Part shown: positions 23,618 to 32,254 of the stretch, in pieces
How positions within the stretch are numbered: the first letter of the stretch is position 1
Layout: each line of letters starts with the position of its first letter
Origin: Bizionia argentinensis JUB59
GTDB taxonomy: Bacteria; Bacteroidota; Bacteroidia; Flavobacteriales; Flavobacteriaceae
DNA: 64,000 nt
Assembly (NCBI RefSeq): GCF_000224335.1
Contig: NZ_AFXZ01000025.1
Location: forward strand, 1-64,000
Direction of reading: 5' to 3'
Program-made: the position numbers and the translations under genes
Notes under the pieces: model-generated
Seen by the model: the letters and a program-made list of their open reading frames with translations, nothing else
The model's database searches: none
Told to the model about the DNA's origin: nothing

Positions 23618-25168
23618 TTAGTTTGATAATTCTACAATTACCGGTGACACTCCTTTTAATTTATAAGATGAGTTACCTTTAATTTGCGCTGAGATATCAA
23701 AAATTGATATTTGGTCTCCACGTCTTGCTTTACGTAAAGCATTTTTAGCCTGACTGTTTAATCTACTTCCATTAACATTAACAGATGGCTGACCAGGAAT
23801 TTTTACTTTAAATGATGTTACCTGAATTGGTAATTCAAAATCAAAATCGTCTAACAAAGCTCCGATTGTCGAAATTTCAAGACTATTACGTGGTAACTTA
23901 ACGATTCCTGTTTGTCCACTAACTGATCCTGTTGGTTTTGGAATATCTTTAATTCTGAAAGACGCTCTATCGCTAACTTTAGACCCATCAGGTAATGTAC
24001 CCGATACATTAATTGTTACCTCACGTCCAGAACCTGGATTCATAGTGTATTTACCAGTTCCAGAACCTTTGCGTAATCCTGCAGCAGTTGCCGACACGTT
24101 ATTATCTGAAACACCTGCGAAGGAAATAGTCATTGGGTTTGAAACACCACGATAAACAACGTTCATCTTATCAGCAGAGATAGTAGCAGAATTTGGCCTC
24201 GGTACCACTGCATAAGTACTCTTTACAGGAATAGAGATAATAGAATCACCTTCTTTAAACTGAAATTCACCAGTAATCTCTCTTTCTCCAACAGCACCTG
24301 CAGGGAAATCTAGTATTGTTTTACCAGCTTGCATTGATTCTTTAGATAACGTTTCACCATTAATAACTACTTTGTCTGCTTGTAACGTATTATCTTTTTT
24401 ACCTAAAATAATAGTTCCTGTAAAGTTTTCTCCTGAGAAGAAAGCTGTTTTGCTCGGTACAACAATTGCGTCAAAGTTTGTTAAAGATGCTTCAACTTTT
24501 AATTTACCAGCTAACATAGATGATAAAACTTCGGATTGAGTTGTTTTAACGTCAGCCTGCAACTGTGTCATTTTAGTTAAAGATGCTACCAAAGGAAAAC
24601 CTTTGTAGTTATAATCTAACCATTCAACTTTATTGCCATCTCTATTTGTTACAACGCCCGTTGAAAATTTATCTTCCACATCTTTAGCAATACCAGCCAT
24701 ATCAGGATTCTTGCTTAAAACAGCCATCACACCATCTCTATAAGAGTTGATTTGATCCATAAACTCTTGCCCTTCTGGCTTTAACTTATCGCCTTTAAAC
24801 CACAGATTATTTAAAAAATCTGCTTTATCCATTACTTCGTAATCACGAGCGTCCTTCACCGTAGCGGTCATTTGCCCTTTTAGGTCTTTTAGATATGCAT
24901 CAAATTCATTTGAGAGTACATTAATTTGATCAGCTTGATTTTTTAACTCTATATATTTAGCTGGTTGTTCTACAACTTTTTCAGCTAAACCGGCCATAAA
25001 GGCCTCATTTCTATTAGAAGTCGCTTCATTAGATACGACTAATTTTTCATTCATTAATCCAAATGCAGAAAGTACTTCTTTTGACATATTCAATGCTAAC
25101 ATCGCAATGAAAATTAAATACATCAAGTTAATCATTTTCTGCCTCGGTGATAATTTTGCTCCTGCCAT
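23618..25168 (-). CDS. gldM: Gliding motility / type IX secretion protein GldM
   Basis: This 516-residue protein begins MAGAKLSPRQKMINLMYLI with one inner-membrane helix (about 12-36) and continues as a long periplasmic part with four domains in the family. GldM dimers couple the GldL motor in the inner membrane to GldK/GldN at the outer membrane. The length matches the family. It lies between gldL (51 bp upstream) and gldN (50 bp downstream), so it is part of one operon. Confidence 0.96.
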   Translation of the reverse strand: MAGAKLSPRQKMINLMYLIFIAMLALNMSKEVLSAFGLMNEKLVVSNEATSNRNEAFMAGLAEKVVEQPAKYIELKNQADQINVLSNEFDAYLKDLKGQMTATVKDARDYEVMDKADFLNNLWFKGDKLKPEGQEFMDQINSYRDGVMAVLSKNPDMAGIAKDVEDKFSTGVVTNRDGNKVEWLDYNYKGFPLVASLTKMTQLQADVKTTQSEVLSSMLAGKLKVEASLTNFDAIVVPSKTAFFSGENFTGTIILGKKDNTLQADKVVINGETLSKESMQAGKTILDFPAGAVGEREITGEFQFKEGDSIISIPVKSTYAVVPRPNSATISADKMNVVYRGVSNPMTISFAGVSDNNVSATAAGLRKGSGTGKYTMNPGSGREVTINVSGTLPDGSKVSDRASFRIKDIPKPTGSVSGQTGIVKLPRNSLEISTIGALLDDFDFELPIQVTSFKVKIPGQPSVNVNGSRLNSQAKNALRKARRGDQISIFDISAQIKGNSSYKLKGVSPVIVELSN

Positions 25169-25219
25169 TTCTAATTTAGTTTTTAGTTAATTAGTTAAAA
25201 TTGATATAACTAAACTTAA

Positions 25220-25867
25220 TTAGTTTTTGTTCATTGCAGTTAACATTCCTCCATAAACACCGTTTAGAGATGACAAGTTAGATGCCAATGATAGCATTTG
25301 CTCTTTTAACTTCTCTGCATTCTCAACAGATTCTTCGTTGATAATTGCCTGACGATTAACACTTTCTAATTGCACTTTATAAAGACTATTTAGAGACTCC
25401 ATTTGTGCCGCAGCTAAAGATAATTCTTCACCATACTTTTTAGTAGCAGCCATTGAGTCTACAGATGGTGCAATACCTTTGGCAGCACCTTCAAAGTTTT
25501 TAATACTAGTTCCTAAAGATGCCATTAACTCACCGTCAATTTTAGCTTCTTTTAATAAATTATCCAATTTTTGGGATAATAAGCCTTGCGCTTCTTGTGT
25601 CTCTTCCTTATTTTTAGTCGTTGCCGCCATACTTCCGGATAATTCTGGATATACTAAAGCCCAATCCAATTCATTGTCTACAGGTTCAAAAGCAGAAAGC
25701 GCGAAAATAATGGCTTCTGCAACAAGACCGATTGTTAACATCACGTTACCTGTTAATGGCCCTATTTCAAAGTGTGTAATTTTAAATAATGCACCGATAA
25801 TAACAACAGATGCTCCTAATCCGTAAGCCATTACCATAAATTTCTTGAATCCTCTTGATTGTGCCAT
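25220..25867 (-). CDS. gldL: Gliding motility / type IX secretion motor protein GldL
   Basis: This 215-residue protein has two membrane helices near the N-terminus (about 10-31 and 38-60), followed by a cytoplasmic coiled-coil region. A Glu in the second helix segment (AEAIIFALSAFEPVDNE) is in the place described as important for proton-driven torque in the GldL family. GldL with GldM forms the proton-powered rotary motor for gliding and T9SS export. It sits 46 bp after gldK. Confidence 0.96.
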   Translation of the reverse strand: MAQSRGFKKFMVMAYGLGASVVIIGALFKITHFEIGPLTGNVMLTIGLVAEAIIFALSAFEPVDNELDWALVYPELSGSMAATTKNKEETQEAQGLLSQKLDNLLKEAKIDGELMASLGTSIKNFEGAAKGIAPSVDSMAATKKYGEELSLAAAQMESLNSLYKVQLESVNRQAIINEESVENAEKLKEQMLSLASNLSSLNGVYGGMLTAMNKN

Positions 25868-25913
25868 AATTTTTAGTTTAGTTAAGTAGTTTAATGTTAA
25901 GTTAAGTTTGTTT

Positions 25914-27284
25914 TTAGTTTTGGCCGTTAAGTGTAATGTCTGTGCCTAAATAATCTTGTACCGTTCTGAAACCAATGTAGCTTCTTGCCGAATCGGCATA
26001 CTCATAATCTCTTGAACTTACCTGTAAATAGTATGCAACATCTTTCCAAGAACCTCCTCGTACAACTTTACGATTATTGTTAATATCATTTACACTTGGG
26101 TTAATACTTGAGACATATTCATAAGAAGATGGATCGTAAGATGCAAACACCCATTCCGAAACGTTACCCGCCATATTATATAAGTTATAATCGTTTGCTT
26201 CGTAAGATTTTGCTTCTACTGTATATAATGCTTGATCGGCAGCATAATCACCTCGTAAAGGCTTAAAGTTTGCCATAAAACAACCTCTGTCGTTTTTGGT
26301 ATAAGGTCCACCCCAAGGAAATGTAGCCGCTTGTAAGCCGCCACGTGCAGCATACTCCCATTCTGCTTCCGACGGTAAACGATATTTTGGAACGTTATGT
26401 TGTTTTTTACTCTTTCTATATTCATTATGATGAAGTGTACGCCATTCACAAAACGCATTAGCTTGTTTCCAAGTTACACCAACTACTGGATAATCATCAT
26501 AAGCAGCATGCCAGAAATAATCATTGTGCATTGGCTCATTATATGAATATGCAAAATCACGAATCCAAGCAGTTGTGTCTGGATATACTTCTACAGCTTC
26601 TGTAATTAAGAATTCAGAACGCCTTTTACCTTTATTACTCATTTTGGCAGCTTTCGCGATATCCATGTATGTATATTGAAATTTAAATTTCTTTACATCC
26701 CAAGTACGTTGCCCATTGTAAGACTCTTCCATTGGCAAATACATAGTATCCATAACCTCCGTGTATAGCTCATCTATATAATTAGCCGTATCAAACTCAA
26801 GATCTATATTATTATTCAGCTTTTTTCCTTCATAACCTGTTGGGCCTAATCCAGAATAATTATCATACATATACTTTTCGTAAACAGACATGTTTTCCGG
26901 GTCAGCATTCAGAAAAGCATAGTCACCTATAGTACCTTCATCCGTTTGGGTTAAACCTTCTTCGTCAGCCAAAATAGCCAAGCGTGTTCTAATAGTTGAA
27001 TCGCGTACCCAGTATACAAATTGCTTGTACTCACTATTTGTTATCTCCGTTGCGTCCATATAGTATGCGCGAACCGTAACAGTTTTAGCGGGAGCATCTT
27101 GAACACCAGCCAAGTCGTCATCAGCTTTACCCATAATAAAAGCTCCACCAGGAACGAGTTCCATACCAAATGGTTTTTCGGGATGCCATTTCTTTCCTTT
27201 GACGCCAACAAGTTGACCTCTGTCTCCAGATCCACAGCTAGTAAGCAATGCTAAAATTGCGGTTAATAAAATTAGTTTTTTCAT
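25914..27284 (-). CDS. gldK: Gliding motility / type IX secretion lipoprotein GldK
   Basis: This 456-residue protein has a lipoprotein signal with lipobox LLTSC, giving Cys17 as the modified residue. The rest is a formylglycine-generating-enzyme-like (FGE-sulfatase) domain, with RLPSEAEWEYAARGG, GNVSEW and VRGGSW as landmarks. GldK is an outer-membrane lipoprotein that forms the T9SS ring with GldN; the FGE fold is structural here and not enzymatic. First gene of the operon gldKLMN. The 162-bp upstream gap should hold the promoter, but no clear box is seen. Confidence 0.95.
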   Translation of the reverse strand: MKKLILLTAILALLTSCGSGDRGQLVGVKGKKWHPEKPFGMELVPGGAFIMGKADDDLAGVQDAPAKTVTVRAYYMDATEITNSEYKQFVYWVRDSTIRTRLAILADEEGLTQTDEGTIGDYAFLNADPENMSVYEKYMYDNYSGLGPTGYEGKKLNNNIDLEFDTANYIDELYTEVMDTMYLPMEESYNGQRTWDVKKFKFQYTYMDIAKAAKMSNKGKRRSEFLITEAVEVYPDTTAWIRDFAYSYNEPMHNDYFWHAAYDDYPVVGVTWKQANAFCEWRTLHHNEYRKSKKQHNVPKYRLPSEAEWEYAARGGLQAATFPWGGPYTKNDRGCFMANFKPLRGDYAADQALYTVEAKSYEANDYNLYNMAGNVSEWVFASYDPSSYEYVSSINPSVNDINNNRKVVRGGSWKDVAYYLQVSSRDYEYADSARSYIGFRTVQDYLGTDITLNGQN

Positions 27285-27446
27285 ATCTATTAAATACTCG
27301 AGGTTAATTATTTTGCCTTAATATTTTTAAGAGCGTAAACATATTTATATAATTTGTAAAAAACAACTTTTTTCAGATAAAACACTCGTTTCGTCGCGAA
27401 TAAATGCGTTTAATCGATTAAAAGCGCCCTGTAAACTTTACGTTTT

Positions 27447-28613
27447 TTACACACTATTTTTTTGAAAGGCCTTATACCAGCGTTCCGGAACATTATTCTT
27501 ACAAGCATTTTGGTAATCTTGATGCGTGCAAGGTAATAACGTATGTCTTTTTAATTTATTATTTATTTCTTCTAAAAAAGGTATTTCAATCCACCATCTA
27601 CCCGTTTTAATACTTTTGTAAAAAATGAGTTCTTGTTGGTCGACCAAAGTAATGAATTTTTGATAGTTATTCTCTAGAGAAAAATCATCATCCTTTACGC
27701 GGTAATTAACGCCTTCAATAAAATACCATAACATTTGCGCTATTAAACCAGATGTTAAATGATCCTCATTAGACGGTTTATATTCGAAAACGCCAAATGT
27801 TGTAACTTTATTGCTTATGCCTGCATAACGTGAAATAGCGCATATCTCCTTGCCATCAAATCCGTTTGGAGACACTTGTTGATTAGCGCCTACTTCCGAT
27901 CCTTTTATGGATCCTAAATCGACACTCACAATATTAGCGTCGCGTAAAGCTGGTTCTACCAAAGTAATATCCTGTGAAACGGACCCTAAACGATAGGATT
28001 CAAAATGGAGTTTATCCATTAAGTCTATTTCTTCTTGCGAATTAAAATAAGTTTGATAGCCAATAGCTGCATAGTTAAATAAATTATAGGGCTCATCCAA
28101 AATAATTTTCCCAACAAAACTATTATTTTTTATAGGTTTGGTAGAATCACCCAAGTCGAATTTAGAATCTACATTGGCAATATTCACCATAGGCATCAAC
28201 GCATCATAAGCACGATAGATGGGGTAGGTTAAATCCTGACTTCCGCCTATAATAATAGGTATAATTCCTTTTGGAATCAACAACGATACAGCAGTTCTCA
28301 ATGCATAATATGTATCTTCAATAGATTCTCCCTTATTAATATCCCCTAAATCGGCGATTTTAGTATGCCAATTTCCTGGGAATAATTCGTAAAGTGATTT
28401 TCTGATTTCGTTTAAGCTGAAATCTTCACCTATATAATTAACATCATTCCGATTTTCCAAAACACCAACAATGACTAATTGCACACCATCTAAATTTGGA
28501 ATACCATTTTCAGACGAATGAATAGCTATTTTTCTTCCAAGCGCTTGCGTTGACAATAATTCATTATAAGTTAGAACACTATCGGATACCGGAGTCAGAA
28601 AATTAAAATTCAT
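27447..28613 (-). CDS. Arginase-fold protein with degenerate metal sites
   Basis: This 388-residue protein is of the arginase/agmatinase/formimidoylglutamase superfamily, as shown by the ordered motifs. However, each metal motif is altered. GGDHS is GGSQD (123-127), DAHxD is DSKFD (149-153), and SxDxDxxDP is SVDLGSIK (230-237). The His ligands and one Asp are lost, so binding of a binuclear manganese centre is unlikely. Databases tend to name such flavobacterial proteins formimidoylglutamase, which I doubt for this one. It follows topA by 6 bp and is probably co-transcribed with it, next to gldK. A binding or scaffold role is inferred; no histidine-degradation genes are nearby. Confidence 0.8.
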   Translation of the reverse strand: MNFNFLTPVSDSVLTYNELLSTQALGRKIAIHSSENGIPNLDGVQLVIVGVLENRNDVNYIGEDFSLNEIRKSLYELFPGNWHTKIADLGDINKGESIEDTYYALRTAVSLLIPKGIIPIIIGGSQDLTYPIYRAYDALMPMVNIANVDSKFDLGDSTKPIKNNSFVGKIILDEPYNLFNYAAIGYQTYFNSQEEIDLMDKLHFESYRLGSVSQDITLVEPALRDANIVSVDLGSIKGSEVGANQQVSPNGFDGKEICAISRYAGISNKVTTFGVFEYKPSNEDHLTSGLIAQMLWYFIEGVNYRVKDDDFSLENNYQKFITLVDQQELIFYKSIKTGRWWIEIPFLEEINNKLKRHTLLPCTHQDYQNACKNNVPERWYKAFQKNSV

Positions 28614-28619
28614 TCGCTT

Positions 28620-31169
28620 TTATTTCTTTTTAATAGTGGTTTTCTTAGTAGCTGCTTTTTTAGTCGTAGCTTTCTTTGCTGTCGCTTTTTTAGCAGGCGC
28701 CTTCTTTTTAGTCGCTTTTTTCTTGGGCGCGTTCTTTTCTATAATAGCTTCCGCTTCTACTAAAGTCATGTTAGAAACATCTTCTGTTTTAGGTAATTCA
28801 ATTTTTGTTTTACCTTTTATCACATTAAATCTGCCCCAACGTGCTTTTTCTACACGAATACCCGCATCTTCCCAATTATGAATAACCTTATCTATTTCCT
28901 TTTGGATTTTATCGTCAATCAATGTAACAATATCATTTTCAGATAAATTATCCCAATCGTATTTTTTGTTAACATTTATAAACATATCATTCCATTTAAT
29001 AAATGGACCAAAACGACCTTTTCCTTTTTGAACTGGTAAATCTTTATAAATATAAATAGGAGCATCTGCTTTTTGCTTTTCCTTGATAATAACAATAGCA
29101 TCTTCCAACTCTACACTTAATGGATCGGTACCTTTTGGTAAAGAAACAAATTGCTCACCAAACTTAACATACGGTCCATAACGACCATTATTAACTTCTA
29201 CAGGAAGTTCCTCATATTCTCCCAATGCTTTTGGAAGCTGGAATAAATCCATAGCCTCTTCATAAGTAATAGAACCTAGTTGCTGATCTTGAGATAAACT
29301 TGCAAATTGCGGTTTCTCCTCATCATCAACAGTTCCTATTTGCACCATAGGACCAAACTTCCCTAAACGCACGCTTACCTGTTTTCCGGTTTTAGGGTCT
29401 TTTCCTAAAATACGCTCACCAGATTCGCGCTCCGCATTTTCTTGAACGTCGACAACAATTGGATGAAAGTCTTTATAAAAATCTTTCATCATTTCAGTCC
29501 AATTTACTTTACCTGCAGCAATTTCGTCAAAGTCTTCTTCAACTTTCGCTGTAAAGTTATAATCTAAAATCGTTTCAAAATGATTCACTAAAAAATCGGT
29601 TACAATAGTACCAATATCAGTTGGTACTAATTTACCTTTATCTGAACCTACTTTTTCCGAAAGCACTTTATTTTCAACCGTACCATCTTTTAAAGTCAGC
29701 AAGGTGTATTCGCGTTCAACGCCATCAACCGCTCCTTTTTCAACATAATTTCTATTCTGAATAGTCGAGATAGTTGGTGCATAAGTAGACGGACGACCAA
29801 TACCTAGTTCTTCTAATTTTTTAACTAAAGATGCTTCTGTATAACGAGCTGGTGCTCTAGTATAACGTTCTGTTGCTGTGATATAATTATTAAGCAATGT
29901 TTCGTTAACTTTCATTGCAGGCAACATACCATCCTGCTCTTCATCTTCGTCATCTGTTCCTTCTAAATACACTTTCAGGAAACCTTCAAACTTAATAACT
30001 TCACCATTAGCAGTGAATACTTCCTTATGTGTTGAAGCATCAATTTTTACATTGGTACGCTCTAATTCGGCATCACTCATTTGCGATGCAATAGCGCGTT
30101 TCCAAATTAAATCATATAATCTTGCTTGATCGCGATCTATGTTCACCGAATGGTTTGAAAAATCGGTAGGACGAATGGCCTCGTGCGCTTCTTGTGCGCC
30201 TTTAGCTTTACTTTTATACGTACGAGATTTACTGAATTTAGAACCATAAGCGCTTTCAATTTCTGCTTTGGCGCCTTTACGGGCTTCATCAGAAAGATTT
30301 ACACTATCAGTTCTCATATACGTAATTAAACCAGCTTCATATAAGCGTTGCGCCATATTCATGGTTTTACTTACTGAAAAATATAATTTACGTGCCGCTT
30401 CTTGTTGTAATGTTGACGTTGTAAATGGTGCTGCTGGCGATTTTTTAGCCGGCTTTTTCTCTAATCCACCAATTTTGAATGTTGCACTAGCATTTTTCTC
30501 TAAAAACTGTTGCGCCTCTTTTTCTGACTTAAAGTTCTTTGGCAGCTTCGCCTTAAAGGTATTACCATCTTCATTGGAAAATTCCGCATCTATTCTATAA
30601 GATGCTACTGGACTAAAGCCCTGAATATCGCGTTCGCGTTCTACAATTAGTCTCACAGAAACCGACTGTACACGTCCAGCCGATAAACCACCTTTAACTT
30701 TTCGCCATAAAACAGGTGATAATTCGTAACCTACAATTCTATCTAAAACACGTCGCGCTTGTTGCGCATCGACCAAATCGTAATCTATACCACGCGGGTT
30801 TTCAATTGCTTTTTGAATTGCTGTTTTCGTAATTTCGTGAAAAACAATACGTTTTGTTTTCTCTTTATCAAGTTTTAAAGACTCGGCTAAATGCCAAGCG
30901 ATAGCTTCACCCTCGCGATCCTCATCACTTGCTAGCCATACCATTTCGGCTTTCTTTGCTAAATCTTTAAGTTTTTTTACAACTGCTTTCTTATCTTTAG
31001 AAACCTCATAAACAGGTTTAAAATCGCCTTCAACATCAACACCTAATTCCTTGGAAGGTAAATCGGCTATATGTCCAAAACTGGATTCTACTTTAAAATC
31101 TTTTCCTAAAAATTTCTCGATTGTTTTTGCCTTTGCAGGGGACTCCACAATTACTAAATTCTTTGCCAT
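28620..31169 (-). CDS. topA: DNA topoisomerase I
   Basis: This type IA topoisomerase begins MAKNLVIVESPAKAKTIEKF (Toprim domain with the first catalytic Glu). The acidic DEDREG segment follows, and the catalytic Tyr lies in GLITYMRTDS. Four-cysteine zinc fingers of the E. coli enzyme are replaced by several repeats of the type GRFGPFIKW in the C-terminal part. The last 35 residues are an Ala/Lys/Thr tail (KKATAKKATTKKA) like histone H1. The ATG at 31169 is chosen because it starts the conserved MAKN sequence and because a TACATTTG promoter box lies at 31189-31196, inside the 16-residue extension from 31217. It relaxes negative supercoils. Confidence 0.97.
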   Translation of the reverse strand: MAKNLVIVESPAKAKTIEKFLGKDFKVESSFGHIADLPSKELGVDVEGDFKPVYEVSKDKKAVVKKLKDLAKKAEMVWLASDEDREGEAIAWHLAESLKLDKEKTKRIVFHEITKTAIQKAIENPRGIDYDLVDAQQARRVLDRIVGYELSPVLWRKVKGGLSAGRVQSVSVRLIVERERDIQGFSPVASYRIDAEFSNEDGNTFKAKLPKNFKSEKEAQQFLEKNASATFKIGGLEKKPAKKSPAAPFTTSTLQQEAARKLYFSVSKTMNMAQRLYEAGLITYMRTDSVNLSDEARKGAKAEIESAYGSKFSKSRTYKSKAKGAQEAHEAIRPTDFSNHSVNIDRDQARLYDLIWKRAIASQMSDAELERTNVKIDASTHKEVFTANGEVIKFEGFLKVYLEGTDDEDEEQDGMLPAMKVNETLLNNYITATERYTRAPARYTEASLVKKLEELGIGRPSTYAPTISTIQNRNYVEKGAVDGVEREYTLLTLKDGTVENKVLSEKVGSDKGKLVPTDIGTIVTDFLVNHFETILDYNFTAKVEEDFDEIAAGKVNWTEMMKDFYKDFHPIVVDVQENAERESGERILGKDPKTGKQVSVRLGKFGPMVQIGTVDDEEKPQFASLSQDQQLGSITYEEAMDLFQLPKALGEYEELPVEVNNGRYGPYVKFGEQFVSLPKGTDPLSVELEDAIVIIKEKQKADAPIYIYKDLPVQKGKGRFGPFIKWNDMFINVNKKYDWDNLSENDIVTLIDDKIQKEIDKVIHNWEDAGIRVEKARWGRFNVIKGKTKIELPKTEDVSNMTLVEAEAIIEKNAPKKKATKKKAPAKKATAKKATTKKAATKKTTIKKK

Positions 31170-31188
31170 TTCATATTTTTTAAGGCTA

Positions 31189-31196
31189 CAAATGTA
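31189..31196 (-). promoter_or_regulatory. -7 promoter box of topA
   Basis: TACATTTG on the minus strand, 19 bp before the topA ATG at 31169, fits TAnnTTTG. The predicted start near 31182 leaves a leader of about 13 nt. The -33 element is not clear. Confidence 0.45.
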
Positions 31197-31265
31197 TATG
31201 AAAAAAAGAACATGCACCTAATTATTAAAAAATCCTATTCATTATTTCGCGCTAGATAGCATTAA

Positions 31266-31301
31266 AAAACCTGTACTTAATGAATTTTAAATACAGGTTT
31301 T
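31266..31301 (-). terminator. Terminator after the membrane protein gene
   Basis: AAAACCTGTA (31266-31275) pairs with TACAGGTTTT (31292-31301) around a 16-base loop, 28 bp after the stop at 31329 on the minus strand, with a T-run on that strand. Confidence 0.65.
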
Positions 31302-31328
31302 GCAAACAAAATTATAACCGTTTATAAT

Positions 31329-32102
31329 CTATTGTACAATATGATTTACTGGTTCATCTTCATTAAAACCTACTACATTTTTATAAACTAAATAAATAGG
31401 GTGATACGTAAATGGTGCTGTAAATAAAATACCAACACCACATAAAATGGCTCCTACCATTTGCGATAATAATGAAGCGACTATAATTAAACTAAATACT
31501 AAAAGCCATTTTTTATTCCCTAATTTAAAACTAGCTGTTATAATATCGCCGGCAGACAATTCAGGGTTAAAGGCAAACATAATTGTAAAAAACGACAGCG
31601 GGACAATTACATAAAATATAGGAAGCACACATATTAAGACTGCAATGGAACCAATAAATAGTGCTGCAAGCATCAGTAAGAATAGTTTACCTAAATATTG
31701 TCCTTTAACATAATAAAAGAAATCTGCCGTTTTAATAGTTTCATCGTGATCTAATTGTTTCATAATTCTAAAGAAACCAGCTTGTAAAGCCATTCCGACA
31801 ACGGAAATAACCATAATACCCAAAATAAAAAACAGCATATAAATAAATCCTAATCCTGCAAAATAGGCTTGAAAAGCATCTGGATCTTCATAACCTGAAC
31901 TTGCTTGCGCAATCATTATACTTATTAAAGGTAAGTAAAGCGCCAAAATTAGAGGCAAAACGATAATAGATGTAAAAATTTGTAATAAGAATCCTTGCAA
32001 CCAAGTTTTCTTAAATAAATCGATGGAATTACTGAAAATAGTTCCGAAATCCAACGCTGGGGCGTTTCCGATTTTTTCTAAAAGAGAATTCATAGTATTC
32101 AT
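31329..32102 (-). CDS. Multi-spanning membrane protein of unknown function
   Basis: This 257-residue protein has five or six hydrophobic helices, for example around 35-60, 85-110, 135-165 and 195-225. A soluble N-terminus carries ALDFGTIFSNSIDLFKKTW, a segment seen in membrane proteins of the DUF4013/glycerophosphoryl-diester-phosphodiesterase-membrane type. No enzymatic motif is seen. Similar flavobacterial proteins are often called beta-carotene monooxygenase, for which there is no visible support. The first codons have two ATG options (MNTM); both are possible. Confidence 0.75.
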   Translation of the reverse strand: MNTMNSLLEKIGNAPALDFGTIFSNSIDLFKKTWLQGFLLQIFTSIIVLPLILALYLPLISIMIAQASSGYEDPDAFQAYFAGLGFIYMLFFILGIMVISVVGMALQAGFFRIMKQLDHDETIKTADFFYYVKGQYLGKLFLLMLAALFIGSIAVLICVLPIFYVIVPLSFFTIMFAFNPELSAGDIITASFKLGNKKWLLVFSLIIVASLLSQMVGAILCGVGILFTAPFTYHPIYLVYKNVVGFNEDEPVNHIVQ

Positions 32103-32184
32103 AAATAGTAAATTAGGTTAAGTTAGTTTTCAAATTACGTGTAATTATATATCATGCCCAAAATTATTTAATAATATATGACAC

Positions 32185-32217
32185 TTTGTCACAGTGTAAA
32201 AAATAATCGTAACTTTG
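32185..32217 (+). promoter_or_regulatory. Promoter of miaB and its downstream genes
   Basis: TTTG at 32185-32188 and TAACTTTG at 32210-32217 are 21 bp apart and match the Bacteroidota consensus. Transcription should begin near 32224, about 30 nt before the miaB ATG at 32255. Confidence 0.7.
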
Positions 32218-32254
32218 CACAACAATTGACCGAACCTCATTTTCAGACGCAATT

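Noticed and set aside
31329-32102. Beta-carotene monooxygenase function for the membrane protein
   Set aside because: No iron-binding histidine pattern or other support is visible; the name is a frequent database carry-over.
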